64,000 bases of DNA from Kiritimatiellia bacterium (GTDB taxonomy: Bacteria > Verrucomicrobiota > Kiritimatiellia > RFP12 > UBA1067), in contig JAFRDO010000045.1 in assembly GCA_017403825.1 (NCBI GenBank), positions 1-64,000 on the forward strand. Reading direction: 5' to 3'. Position numbers and translations under genes: made by a program. Numbering within the stretch: the first letter of the stretch is position 1; each line of letters starts with the position of its first letter. The notes below the pieces were generated by a model, which worked only from the letters and a program-made list of their open reading frames with translations, had not been told where the DNA came from and did no database searches. This document shows, in pieces, positions 24,403 to 31,395 of this stretch.

Positions 24403-24408
24403 ACTATA
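24403..24408 (-). promoter_or_regulatory. Extended -10 promoter of the minus cassette operon
   Basis: Minus-strand TGGTATAGT, with TTGCGG 18 nt upstream as a partial -35. Confidence 0.6.
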
Positions 24409-24453
24409 CCAAAATTGCTGCGCGTCCGCAAGGGGGTATTTTAAAAAAATTTT

Positions 24454-24774
24454 TCATTCCCAACCATTAGCCAAAACAGAGTCGGCGTTACGGCGGCAGT
24501 AGAGAATTCTGCCGACAGAAACAACTCCATCCTTCGGTAGATAGTACACGCAGAAGTTGCCAACGTCCATAACGCGAATGCCGCGTGATGACAGCGGCTC
24601 TCGCGGGTATGGTCGGAAACGCTCTGGCATTTCATCAAGCGTCGCTATCTGAGCTAAGATGCGGCGAAGGATATTGCGGGCGTTTTCGGGCGAGCTCAAC
24701 TCGAACGCGATGTAGGAGTAGATGTCGCGCAAATCCTCGTGCGCGGCATCTGAGACATCGACAAGCCAACTCAC
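24454..24774 (-). CDS. RelE/ParE family toxin
   Basis: The 106-residue protein fits the family length and pattern: DAAHEDLRDIYSYIAFEL at the N-terminus, MPERFRPYPREP in the middle, and the strand pair FCVYYLPKDGVVSVGRILYCRRNAD at the end. RelE members cut mRNA on ribosomes and ParE members poison gyrase; the sequence does not settle which. Its ATG overlaps the antitoxin stop (ATGA). It lies just beyond the A gene of the minus cassette. Confidence 0.88.
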   Translation of the reverse strand: MSWLVDVSDAAHEDLRDIYSYIAFELSSPENARNILRRILAQIATLDEMPERFRPYPREPLSSRGIRVMDVGNFCVYYLPKDGVVSVGRILYCRRNADSVLANGWE

Positions 24775-25075
24775 AGCGAGAACTCCTGCGCGAGGCTGGC
24801 GGCAACTTCCTTGAGAGGACGCTTGCGCCCAGCAGCGATGTCGTCGAAGCCACGCGACACTTCGGCATCAAGTTCCGCGTCGGTCATCATCGCGGCGTTT
24901 GGGAGTAGTCTCGCGGGGAATTGGACGGCAAATGGCAAGCCGCGATGAATAACGATTTGACGGTAGAACATATTGATGGCGTTTGACACGGGGACACCAA
25001 GCCCGCCGAGTATCGTCTCCGCCTCTTTTTTCAGTTCTGGCTCTATTCTCGCGTAGAGGTTTGCAGTCTTAACCA
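24771..25075 (-). CDS. RelB/DinJ-type antitoxin
   Basis: The 101-residue protein begins KTANLYARIEPELKKEAETILGGLGVPVSNAINMFYRQ, described here in two parts because it spans the ribbon-helix-helix region (residues 3-40). The acidic C-terminus should bind the toxin. The start at 25075 is chosen over a longer frame because GGAGAAAG lies before it and a promoter sits only ~20 nt upstream of that site. Confidence 0.85.
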
Positions 25076-25101
25076 TAGTCTTTCTCCGTTTGATGGCAGA
25101 T

Positions 25102-25107
25102 ATTTTA
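25102..25107 (-). promoter_or_regulatory. Extended -10 promoter of the ParE/RelB pair
   Basis: Minus-strand TGGTAAAAT with a short leader carrying GGAGAAAG. It decides the antitoxin start at 25075. Confidence 0.6.
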
Positions 25108-25178
25108 CCATAATTACCGCCCAGCCGCAATACGGTGTCCGTACGACAGCAATACGGGGGAGTGGGATGAGGGAAAAA

Positions 25179-25856
25179 CTACCGGCATCGCATGGTTCGG
25201 CCGAGAAGCGGATACTTGGCTCCGGCAAGGGCGTTGCAGGGCAAGTACTCGACAGGGTCGTCGCCGACGAAAGCGGCGATCGCCGCCCGGTCGGCGGCGG
25301 AATCGTTCACGCCGGGAATCACCGGGACGCGAAACGTGAACGGAACACCCGATCCGCGCAGCCACGCGATATTGCGCAGTACGACGCCGATGTCGCCGCC
25401 GGTCCAACGCTGGAACGCCTCGGCGTCTTGATGCTTCACGTCCTGATAGACGAAGTCGAGCCTGGATACGACAGCCTCGTAGTCGGACGCCGGCGCATAG
25501 CCGCTGGTCTCGACGGCAAGGTGAAGTCCCCTGGCCTTCAGGAGCGGAATCAGCTCAAGCAGGAAGTCCGCCTGCGCAAGGGGCTCGCCGCCGGAAAACG
25601 TGATGCCGCCGCCGGACTGCGCCATGATGTCGGCGTTGCGGGCAAGTTCGGCGGCGAGCGCCTCTGCCGACCAGTCCTGTCCGCAAACGGTCTTTTCGCC
25701 GTTCGCCTTCGTCAGGGTCTCGACCTCGAATGACTGTCCCTCGGGATTGTGGCACCAGGCGCACCGGAGCGGACAGCCCTTGAAGAACACGGTCGTCCGC
25801 ACTCCGGGGCCGTCCTGAAGGGTGAACTCCCGTATCTCGAAGACCCTTCCCTGCAT
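25179..25856 (-). CDS. Glycyl radical enzyme activase (radical SAM, PflA-like)
   Basis: The 225-residue protein has the radical SAM cluster motif CPLRCAWC (Cys28, Cys32, Cys35), GGEP as TFSGGEPLAQ, and FTLQDGPGVRTTVF typical of PflA-like activases. It cleaves SAM and abstracts the glycyl hydrogen of its partner enzyme. It lacks the extra 8-Cys ferredoxin insert seen in many activases of dehydratase-type enzymes, so it is of the short PflA kind. Its start overlaps the partner stop (TGATG). The two act as a pair under anaerobic conditions. Confidence 0.92.
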   Translation of the reverse strand: MQGRVFEIREFTLQDGPGVRTTVFFKGCPLRCAWCHNPEGQSFEVETLTKANGEKTVCGQDWSAEALAAELARNADIMAQSGGGITFSGGEPLAQADFLLELIPLLKARGLHLAVETSGYAPASDYEAVVSRLDFVYQDVKHQDAEAFQRWTGGDIGVVLRNIAWLRGSGVPFTFRVPVIPGVNDSAADRAAIAAFVGDDPVEYLPCNALAGAKYPLLGRTMRCR

Positions 25857-27931
25857 CAGGCGACGTTCAGCTCCACGCGCTTGATGATCTGGTCTTGGAA
25901 CGGCTTGTCAAGCTCAATGAAGTAACCGCTCCAACCCCATACGCGCACGATAAGGTGGCGGTGCCGCTCGGGGTGCTCCTGGGCGTCAAGGAGCGTCTCG
26001 CGGTTGATCGTGTTTATCTGCATCTGGTGTCCGCCGCGCTCCACGAAGAACTTAACGAGGTGCGCGACTTTCTTCACGCCGTCCGCCATGGCGAACGCCG
26101 AATCGTGGATTTCGATCGTGAGGGGTCCGCCGTTGCACACGAGGCCGAGATCGGGTTCGGTAAACGACCTCACGACGCTGACCGGACCCTTGACGGGCAC
26201 GTCAAGGGACGGCGCCCAGTTTGCCGAGAACGGCTCTCCCCTGAGCCGTCCGTCCGCCGATGCCGGCACGTCGCGCGCGTGCCAGATGTAATACATCGCG
26301 CTGCCAGTCCCGGGACGGAACACGCCGCCCCTGCCGTTCCGCTTTCCGTCGAAGGCGTGGCCCCAGAATCCGATGACGCGCTTCGCAATCTCGTCGACGC
26401 GCTGATCGGCGTTGCCCATCTTCGGCGCGGCTTTCGCCGCGGCGAGGACGTCGGGGCGTCCAGCGAAGTCCGTGTCGAGAATCTTCACCAGTTCGGGAAG
26501 CGAGACGAGATGCTTCTCGAAAACGAGTTCCCGGACCGAGGCGAGCGAATCGACGGCCACGGCAATGCCCGTTCCGTGGATTCCGAAGTTGTTGTACTTC
26601 GCGCCCTTGCAGATGTCGCGCGCGCGTCCGATGCAGCCTGCGGAGATGACCGAGACGAACGGGCCTGGAAGAATCTCCACGCGGTCATACTTCGCCACGA
26701 GCGCGTCGGCGCGGCGCTGCACCTCCGCAAGAAACGCCTTTTCCACGTCTTCGTAGGAGGCGACGGGAGCGTCTGCGACGGCCCGCAGGGCCGCATCGAG
26801 GGCGCCAACGAAGCTCACGGCGTCGATGTTGTTGATGTCCATGCCGCAGCCGGGAACAAGAAACTCCCAGCAGGCCGCCACGGAGTAGTCGCGGGCGTCC
26901 TCCAGCTCGTAGCCCCAACGCAGCAGGGCGGGAATCACAACGTCGTCATTGGCGTACTGCGGGAAACCGAGTCCCTTTGCGGTAAGCTCCGTGCCGAGCT
27001 CATATGTCTCGAGCGGCGTGGACTTGTCCACGCGCAGGTTTATCTTCGGGTCAACAAGCTTCAGCTCGCCGCAGGCCTTGAGACAGAGGCGCGAAAGTTC
27101 GTTGAACGCCGGACGGCCGTCGCGAGTGACGCCGCCGAGCATCACGGACTGCCCGTTGTCGCCCTGCTGCACACCGATGTAGAGGTCGCTGTCGCGGTTG
27201 CAGGCAATGAAAAATTCCTCAATCTCCTCCAAGGCGGTCTCGTCGGTGAGACGTCCGGACCTGACATCGGCCTCGTAGTATGGGTAGAGATACTGGTCGA
27301 TGCGCCCGAGCCCGCAATGATATTCGCCTTCGCACCACATCGCATAGTGGAGAATGCGCAACGACTGCAACGCCTCATGCAGGGTGCGCGCACCGCGCCG
27401 CGGCACGTGAGCGAGCGTCGCCGCAATCTCCGACAGCCCCTTCTCCTCGGCGGCGGCACGGTAGCGGTCGGCGAGGTCCAGGACGGCGTTCACGGACAGG
27501 GCGGCGTTCTCGAGGAACTCCACGCCCTCCGCGTCGTTCTCGGCCTTCGCCTGTTCAAGGCGGGACGAAATCTCGGCGAGCCGCGCGTCGAGTCCGTCGC
27601 GCACGGTCGGCCCGAAGTCAGCGGTAAGGTTGAACACCACGCCCTTCTCTCCGAACGCAACGCCCTGAGCCCTGCGCGCCTCCATCTCAGCATCGGAGTG
27701 GAGGTCGGGGATCTGCCTGACTGTCCGCAAGAAGGCGATGCGCTCGCCGTCCATGAACGCAGGCGTCTCGGCCTTCAGCATCTCCTCAAGGCCGATGCGG
27801 GCCCGGGCCTCGTCGCTTACGCCCTCGCGGACGAACCGCTCCAGGAGCGGCTTCCAGTCGACGTCGCGGCGGAACTTCCGCTGCTCCTTGTCGAACGTCC
27901 TGTCCAGCAGGCTTCTTATTCTTTCGGTCAT
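25856..27931 (-). CDS. Glycyl radical enzyme of unassigned specificity (pyruvate formate-lyase family)
   Basis: The 691-residue protein has the ten-stranded barrel of the family, the active-site loop with Cys354 in ACWEF (Glu356 two residues on), and the C-terminal radical loop RVWGWSGYF with Gly666. Choline lyase and diol/glycerol dehydratases have GCVEP at the Cys loop and RVxGY at the Gly loop; here both differ, which places it in an uncharacterised branch. A decarboxylase, lyase or dehydratase role cannot be chosen. AGGAGG precedes the ATG. It is encoded between its activase and a sugar porter, so a sugar-derived substrate is possible. Confidence 0.88.
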   Translation of the reverse strand: MTERIRSLLDRTFDKEQRKFRRDVDWKPLLERFVREGVSDEARARIGLEEMLKAETPAFMDGERIAFLRTVRQIPDLHSDAEMEARRAQGVAFGEKGVVFNLTADFGPTVRDGLDARLAEISSRLEQAKAENDAEGVEFLENAALSVNAVLDLADRYRAAAEEKGLSEIAATLAHVPRRGARTLHEALQSLRILHYAMWCEGEYHCGLGRIDQYLYPYYEADVRSGRLTDETALEEIEEFFIACNRDSDLYIGVQQGDNGQSVMLGGVTRDGRPAFNELSRLCLKACGELKLVDPKINLRVDKSTPLETYELGTELTAKGLGFPQYANDDVVIPALLRWGYELEDARDYSVAACWEFLVPGCGMDINNIDAVSFVGALDAALRAVADAPVASYEDVEKAFLAEVQRRADALVAKYDRVEILPGPFVSVISAGCIGRARDICKGAKYNNFGIHGTGIAVAVDSLASVRELVFEKHLVSLPELVKILDTDFAGRPDVLAAAKAAPKMGNADQRVDEIAKRVIGFWGHAFDGKRNGRGGVFRPGTGSAMYYIWHARDVPASADGRLRGEPFSANWAPSLDVPVKGPVSVVRSFTEPDLGLVCNGGPLTIEIHDSAFAMADGVKKVAHLVKFFVERGGHQMQINTINRETLLDAQEHPERHRHLIVRVWGWSGYFIELDKPFQDQIIKRVELNVA

Positions 27932-27959
27932 CTTGCCCTCCTGTTCGCCGGCCTGCCGC

Positions 27960-29318
27960 CTAGTCGGTCAGGCCCAGCCTGCGTTCGATGTCCTCGATGG
28001 TTCCGCCCTTTGTCTCCGGCATGAAGAAGATCGCCCACACGAGCTGCACCGCCATCATGAACGCGAAGAACGCGAACGCCAGCGTGCCGGCGCGCTCGGC
28101 GACGGCGGGGAACGCCCACGATACGAGCGTGCACATGAACCAGTGCGTGAAACAGCCGAGGGCCTGGCCCTTCGCGCGCACCGCGTTCGGGAACACCTCG
28201 CTGATGTACACCCAGATGACGGCGCCGGACGAAATCGCGAAGAACGCGATGAAGCCGAGAATGCCGGCGACGGCAACCGCCGCGTTCGGCGAGGGAAGCG
28301 ACAGCTGCCACGCGACTAGCCCGTGCATGGCGATCATCATCGCGGAACCGCCTATGATCATTGCGCGCCGCCCGAACCTGTCGATCACGAGGAACGCCAG
28401 CATCGTGAAGACGAGGTTCACCGCCCCTACGCCGACAGTGCCGGCGAGCGCGGCCATCTCGCTGCCTTCGCCGAAGATCATCTGGAATATGCGCGGAGCG
28501 TAGTAGTTGATCGCGTTGATGCCGGAGACCTGGTTGAAGAACGCGATGAGGAACGCCAGCAGGATCGGCTTGAAGTACCTCCTCTGGAAGAGCGCGACCT
28601 CTACGCCGCCTGCCGCCACGCGAAGCGACTCGACGATCTCCGCGACCGTTTTCCCGACGTCAGGGCAGCCTACGCCCTCCAGGACGCAGCGCGCGTCATC
28701 TTCGCGACCAACGCGCACGAGCCAGCGCGGCGACTCGGGAATAGTCGCAAGAAGCGCCATGAATATCGCGATGGGCAGGCACTCCACGCCCAGCATCACG
28801 CGCCAGACGATCCGCGGGTCGGCGGACGGCATCAGCCAGGCGACGAGCCAGTTCGAGACGTACGAGACGAGAATGCCTAGCACGATGTTGAACTGGTTCA
28901 TCGCAACGAGCCGTCCGCGGTAACTGCCGGGAGATATCTCCACGATGTAGAGCGGCACGACCACCGACACGCCGCCGATGGCGAGACCGCCTATGAAGCG
29001 GAACCAGCCGAGAAGATGCGGACCCCACGCGGCGTCATACGGCGTCAGCGCGCAGCCTATGGCCGACACGAGGAACAGCACAGCCATAAGCCAGAGCGTA
29101 GGCTTGCGTCCCCATCGGTCCGACGGACGGCCCGCAGTGAACACGCCGATCACGGTACCTATCAGGGCCCCGGACACGATCAGCCCGTGCCAGAACGCAG
29201 AAAGGCCGAACTCGCCCTGAATGGCCTTTTCGCAGCCGGAGATCACCCCGGAGTCGAAACCGAAGAGGAAGCCGCCGAGGGCGGCAGCCGCAACAACATA
29301 GAATAAACGCCTGTTCAT
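27960..29318 (-). CDS. Sugar porter family MFS transporter
   Basis: The 452-residue protein has about 12 membrane helices and the sugar-porter signatures: GFDSGVISG in helix 1, RPSDRWGRKP, PxxxR in YIVEISPGSYRGRLVA, PESPRWLV, QVSGINAINYYAP in helix 7, DRFGRR, and PETKGGTIEDIE at the end. It probably imports a monosaccharide or polyol by proton symport. The start at 29318 is chosen because a TAAAAT -10 ends 8 nt before it; the longer frame would extend across the promoter. It leads the operon with the glycyl radical enzyme pair. Confidence 0.92.
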   Translation of the reverse strand: MNRRLFYVVAAAALGGFLFGFDSGVISGCEKAIQGEFGLSAFWHGLIVSGALIGTVIGVFTAGRPSDRWGRKPTLWLMAVLFLVSAIGCALTPYDAAWGPHLLGWFRFIGGLAIGGVSVVVPLYIVEISPGSYRGRLVAMNQFNIVLGILVSYVSNWLVAWLMPSADPRIVWRVMLGVECLPIAIFMALLATIPESPRWLVRVGREDDARCVLEGVGCPDVGKTVAEIVESLRVAAGGVEVALFQRRYFKPILLAFLIAFFNQVSGINAINYYAPRIFQMIFGEGSEMAALAGTVGVGAVNLVFTMLAFLVIDRFGRRAMIIGGSAMMIAMHGLVAWQLSLPSPNAAVAVAGILGFIAFFAISSGAVIWVYISEVFPNAVRAKGQALGCFTHWFMCTLVSWAFPAVAERAGTLAFAFFAFMMAVQLVWAIFFMPETKGGTIEDIERRLGLTD

Positions 29319-29326
29319 ATGGCCGT

Positions 29327-29332
29327 ATTTTA
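29327..29332 (-). promoter_or_regulatory. Leaderless promoter of the sugar porter operon
   Basis: Minus-strand TGCTAAAAT; 8 nt separate the hexamer from the ATG at 29318. Confidence 0.65.
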
Positions 29333-29365
29333 GCACATCGCGGCGGTCATGGCGCATTTGTCATG

Positions 29366-30043
29366 TCATTTCCGGTTGACGGGGCGAGGCGCGCCGGAAC
29401 GCCGGTCCGGCTGCGGCTGGGCCGGGCGCGGCTTGCGCTTGCCGACTGTGGCGGACTCCGCGTGGCGCTTCGTGACCAGCACCGGTCTCGTGTAGCCCGA
29501 CTTAGCGAGGCAACCCATGAGGAACCTAGCCTGGCGCAGGTCTCGGACATCCGCTGCGAGCAGTATGTGTATGGTGCGACTCTTCGGCACGTCATAGTCT
29601 TCAAGATAGGACGCGACATGTTCCGGGCGCACGGGCCTGTCGCCTATGAACACGCCTGACGTCGTCACGCGCACGGAAGGATTCTGCGCGTCCAGCTCAA
29701 TCGAGTTGCGCGTGGTCGCGCAGCCGCAGCAGCCGACGAGCACCATGTACAGGACGGTCCCGGCGACAATGCTGGCGAGCGGGTTGCGCCGCCAGAGCTG
29801 AAGGCCGACAGCAAGCGCACCGGCGGCATACGGGTACACGGTCTTCCATGCGAGGCCGGAATAAGAATAGACGATGAGCGCCGCGATTATCGCCGGCGAG
29901 ACGAGGCTCCCCGCCCTTTCCGCCCAGCGCGGCAGCTCGCGTCCGCTTCCCGCGAAGAGCAGGAACGGCAGCGCTCGCAGCCCGAAGTTCACGACGAACC
30001 CGGCCAGCACTATGCCGGCCATGTATGCTATCTCATCTTGCAT
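29366..30043 (-). CDS. AzlD-like permease subunit fused to an ExbD-like periplasmic domain
   Basis: Residues 1-~112 form the small AzlD membrane protein (FVVNFGLRALPFLLF, LVSPAIIAALIVYSY), which with AzlC exports branched-chain amino acids. AzlD is normally ~100-110 residues. Here ~85 further residues follow (SIELDAQNPSVRV, GVFIGDRPVRPEHVASYL, IHILLAADVRDLRQARFLMG, YTRPVLVTK) that resemble the periplasmic part of ExbD/TolR, then a basic tail (KRKPRPAQPQ). No stop or start separates the parts. The start overlaps the end of azlC by 11 nt. Confidence 0.75.
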   Translation of the reverse strand: MQDEIAYMAGIVLAGFVVNFGLRALPFLLFAGSGRELPRWAERAGSLVSPAIIAALIVYSYSGLAWKTVYPYAAGALAVGLQLWRRNPLASIVAGTVLYMVLVGCCGCATTRNSIELDAQNPSVRVTTSGVFIGDRPVRPEHVASYLEDYDVPKSRTIHILLAADVRDLRQARFLMGCLAKSGYTRPVLVTKRHAESATVGKRKPRPAQPQPDRRSGAPRPVNRK

Positions 30044-30641
30044 GTCGCAGCAATCCCCTTATCTGGTCCGTGAATATGACTAGGAACAGGGCGGCCATCG
30101 AGAATTCCATGCCGTTCGTGTGGCGGCGTATGGTCTCGGGATCGACCGCCATGCCGAGCAGCACCACAGTGAGCGCGCCAACGGTGACGCCGACAACCCA
30201 GTACGAATGGTTGAGGGCAGAGAGGACCGTGCAGTACCTGACGTTCTCGGCGGGATCCGCGATGCCGCTGGCAGCCTCCAGGGCGTAGTTCTCGTCGGTC
30301 AGCATCAGCACGAGATACGCCTTCTTGAGAAGCGGCACGCCCTTCCATGCCTTCAGCATCGTGAAGCCGTAGAATGCGTAGCGGAAGTTGACGGCGAGCG
30401 TCATCAGAGCAAACGCCATGACGGGAATGCGCCTGGCGATTTCGGGTACGCCGGCTATGGACATAGTGCCCGTCACCCACAACGAAGAGGTGAGAAAACC
30501 CCAGAGCGGCGAAAGCACGACGTTTCCCTTCGCGGCAAGCAGGACGCCTGCCACGAAGCCCATCGTGGAGTACCCCATCAGCACCGGCAGGGAATCGACG
30601 AAGGCGCGTCGGAATACGCTTCTCGGCGCGCTGTCACGCAT
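30033..30641 (-). CDS. azlC: AzlC family branched-chain amino acid permease subunit
   Basis: The 202-residue membrane protein has the AzlC pattern (AFVDSLPVLMGYSTMGFVAGVLL, NFRYAFYGFTML, LTDENYALEA, LNHSYWVVG). AzlC and AzlD form an exporter of leucine and related or analogous amino acids. The start at 30641 overlaps the kdsB stop by 8 nt (ATGCGTGA) and gives the usual N-terminus; longer frames run through kdsB. Its placement in an envelope operon is odd for an amino acid exporter. Confidence 0.88.
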   Translation of the reverse strand: MRDSAPRSVFRRAFVDSLPVLMGYSTMGFVAGVLLAAKGNVVLSPLWGFLTSSLWVTGTMSIAGVPEIARRIPVMAFALMTLAVNFRYAFYGFTMLKAWKGVPLLKKAYLVLMLTDENYALEAASGIADPAENVRYCTVLSALNHSYWVVGVTVGALTVVLLGMAVDPETIRRHTNGMEFSMAALFLVIFTDQIRGLLRHAR

Positions 30642-31395
30642 TCCTGGCAAGAAGCAGCCTCTCGACGCGCACAGCGTCCTCAGGGGTGTCAACGCCGACT
30701 CCCTCGTCCTTCGTCCGTACGACTGCGATCTTCGCGCCCATCCAGAGCGCACGTAGCTGCTCAAGCTTCTCGGTTGTCTCAAGGGCGCACGGCGGCTCGG
30801 CGATGTACCGCTTCAGGAAGGCTCCCCTGTAGGCGTAGATGCCGAGGTGGCGCACGTAGAGCCCGCCTGCGGGATCGGGCGCATGGTCGCGATTGAACGG
30901 GATCGGAGCGCGGGAGAAGTAAAGCGCGCCGTCGTCGCGGTCCAGCACGACCTTGACGACGGACTTCGCCGCGATGTCGTCCGCCGACGCGATCGGCGTC
31001 ACGGCGGTCGCCATCGACCAGCGCGGGGCGTCCCTCAGCTTCGCGGCGAGCGCGTCCACAAGCGCAGGGTCCAGGAGCGGCTCGTCGCCCTGCACGTTGA
31101 CGAGCAAGTCGTCGTCGCCGAAGTCGCCGCCAAGGTACGCGCGCGCAGCGAACGCTATGCGGTCCGTGCCGCTCGGAAGGTCGGACGGCGTCATCACCGC
31201 CTCACCGCCACACTTGCGCACCGCCTCGGCGATGCGTTCGTCGTCCGTTGCGACCAGCACGACATCGGGAGTCTTCGCGCGACGGACGGCCTCGACCACC
31301 CACGCGACGAGCGGCTTGCCGGCCAGCATCGCAAGCGGCTTGCCGGGAAACCGGCTGGAGCCGAACCTACTTGGAATCAAGGCATACGTCTTCAC
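30634..31395 (-). CDS. kdsB: 3-deoxy-manno-octulosonate cytidylyltransferase
   Basis: KdsB activates Kdo with CTP for the inner core of lipopolysaccharide. The ~253-residue protein has ALIPSRFGSSRFPGKPLA, the substrate segments LVATDDERI, SGTDRIA, LVNVQGDEPLL, and the closing GVGVDTPEDAVRVE. The conserved N-terminus needs a start near 31395 (GTG; a TTG at 31401 is also in frame), so the gene overlaps the upstream one by ~29 nt. It shows that the cell makes Kdo-containing LPS, together with lpxA below. Confidence 0.94.
   Translation of the reverse strand: MKTYALIPSRFGSSRFPGKPLAMLAGKPLVAWVVEAVRRAKTPDVVLVATDDERIAEAVRKCGGEAVMTPSDLPSGTDRIAFAARAYLGGDFGDDDLLVNVQGDEPLLDPALVDALAAKLRDAPRWSMATAVTPIASADDIAAKSVVKVVLDRDDGALYFSRAPIPFNRDHAPDPAGGLYVRHLGIYAYRGAFLKRYIAEPPCALETTEKLEQLRALWMGAKIAVVRTKDEGVGVDTPEDAVRVERLLLARNA

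Noticed and set aside
25895-28024. Long plus-strand frame opposite the glycyl radical enzyme
   Set aside because: It is the mirror frame of a GC-rich gene; its translation is low-complexity and has no family features.
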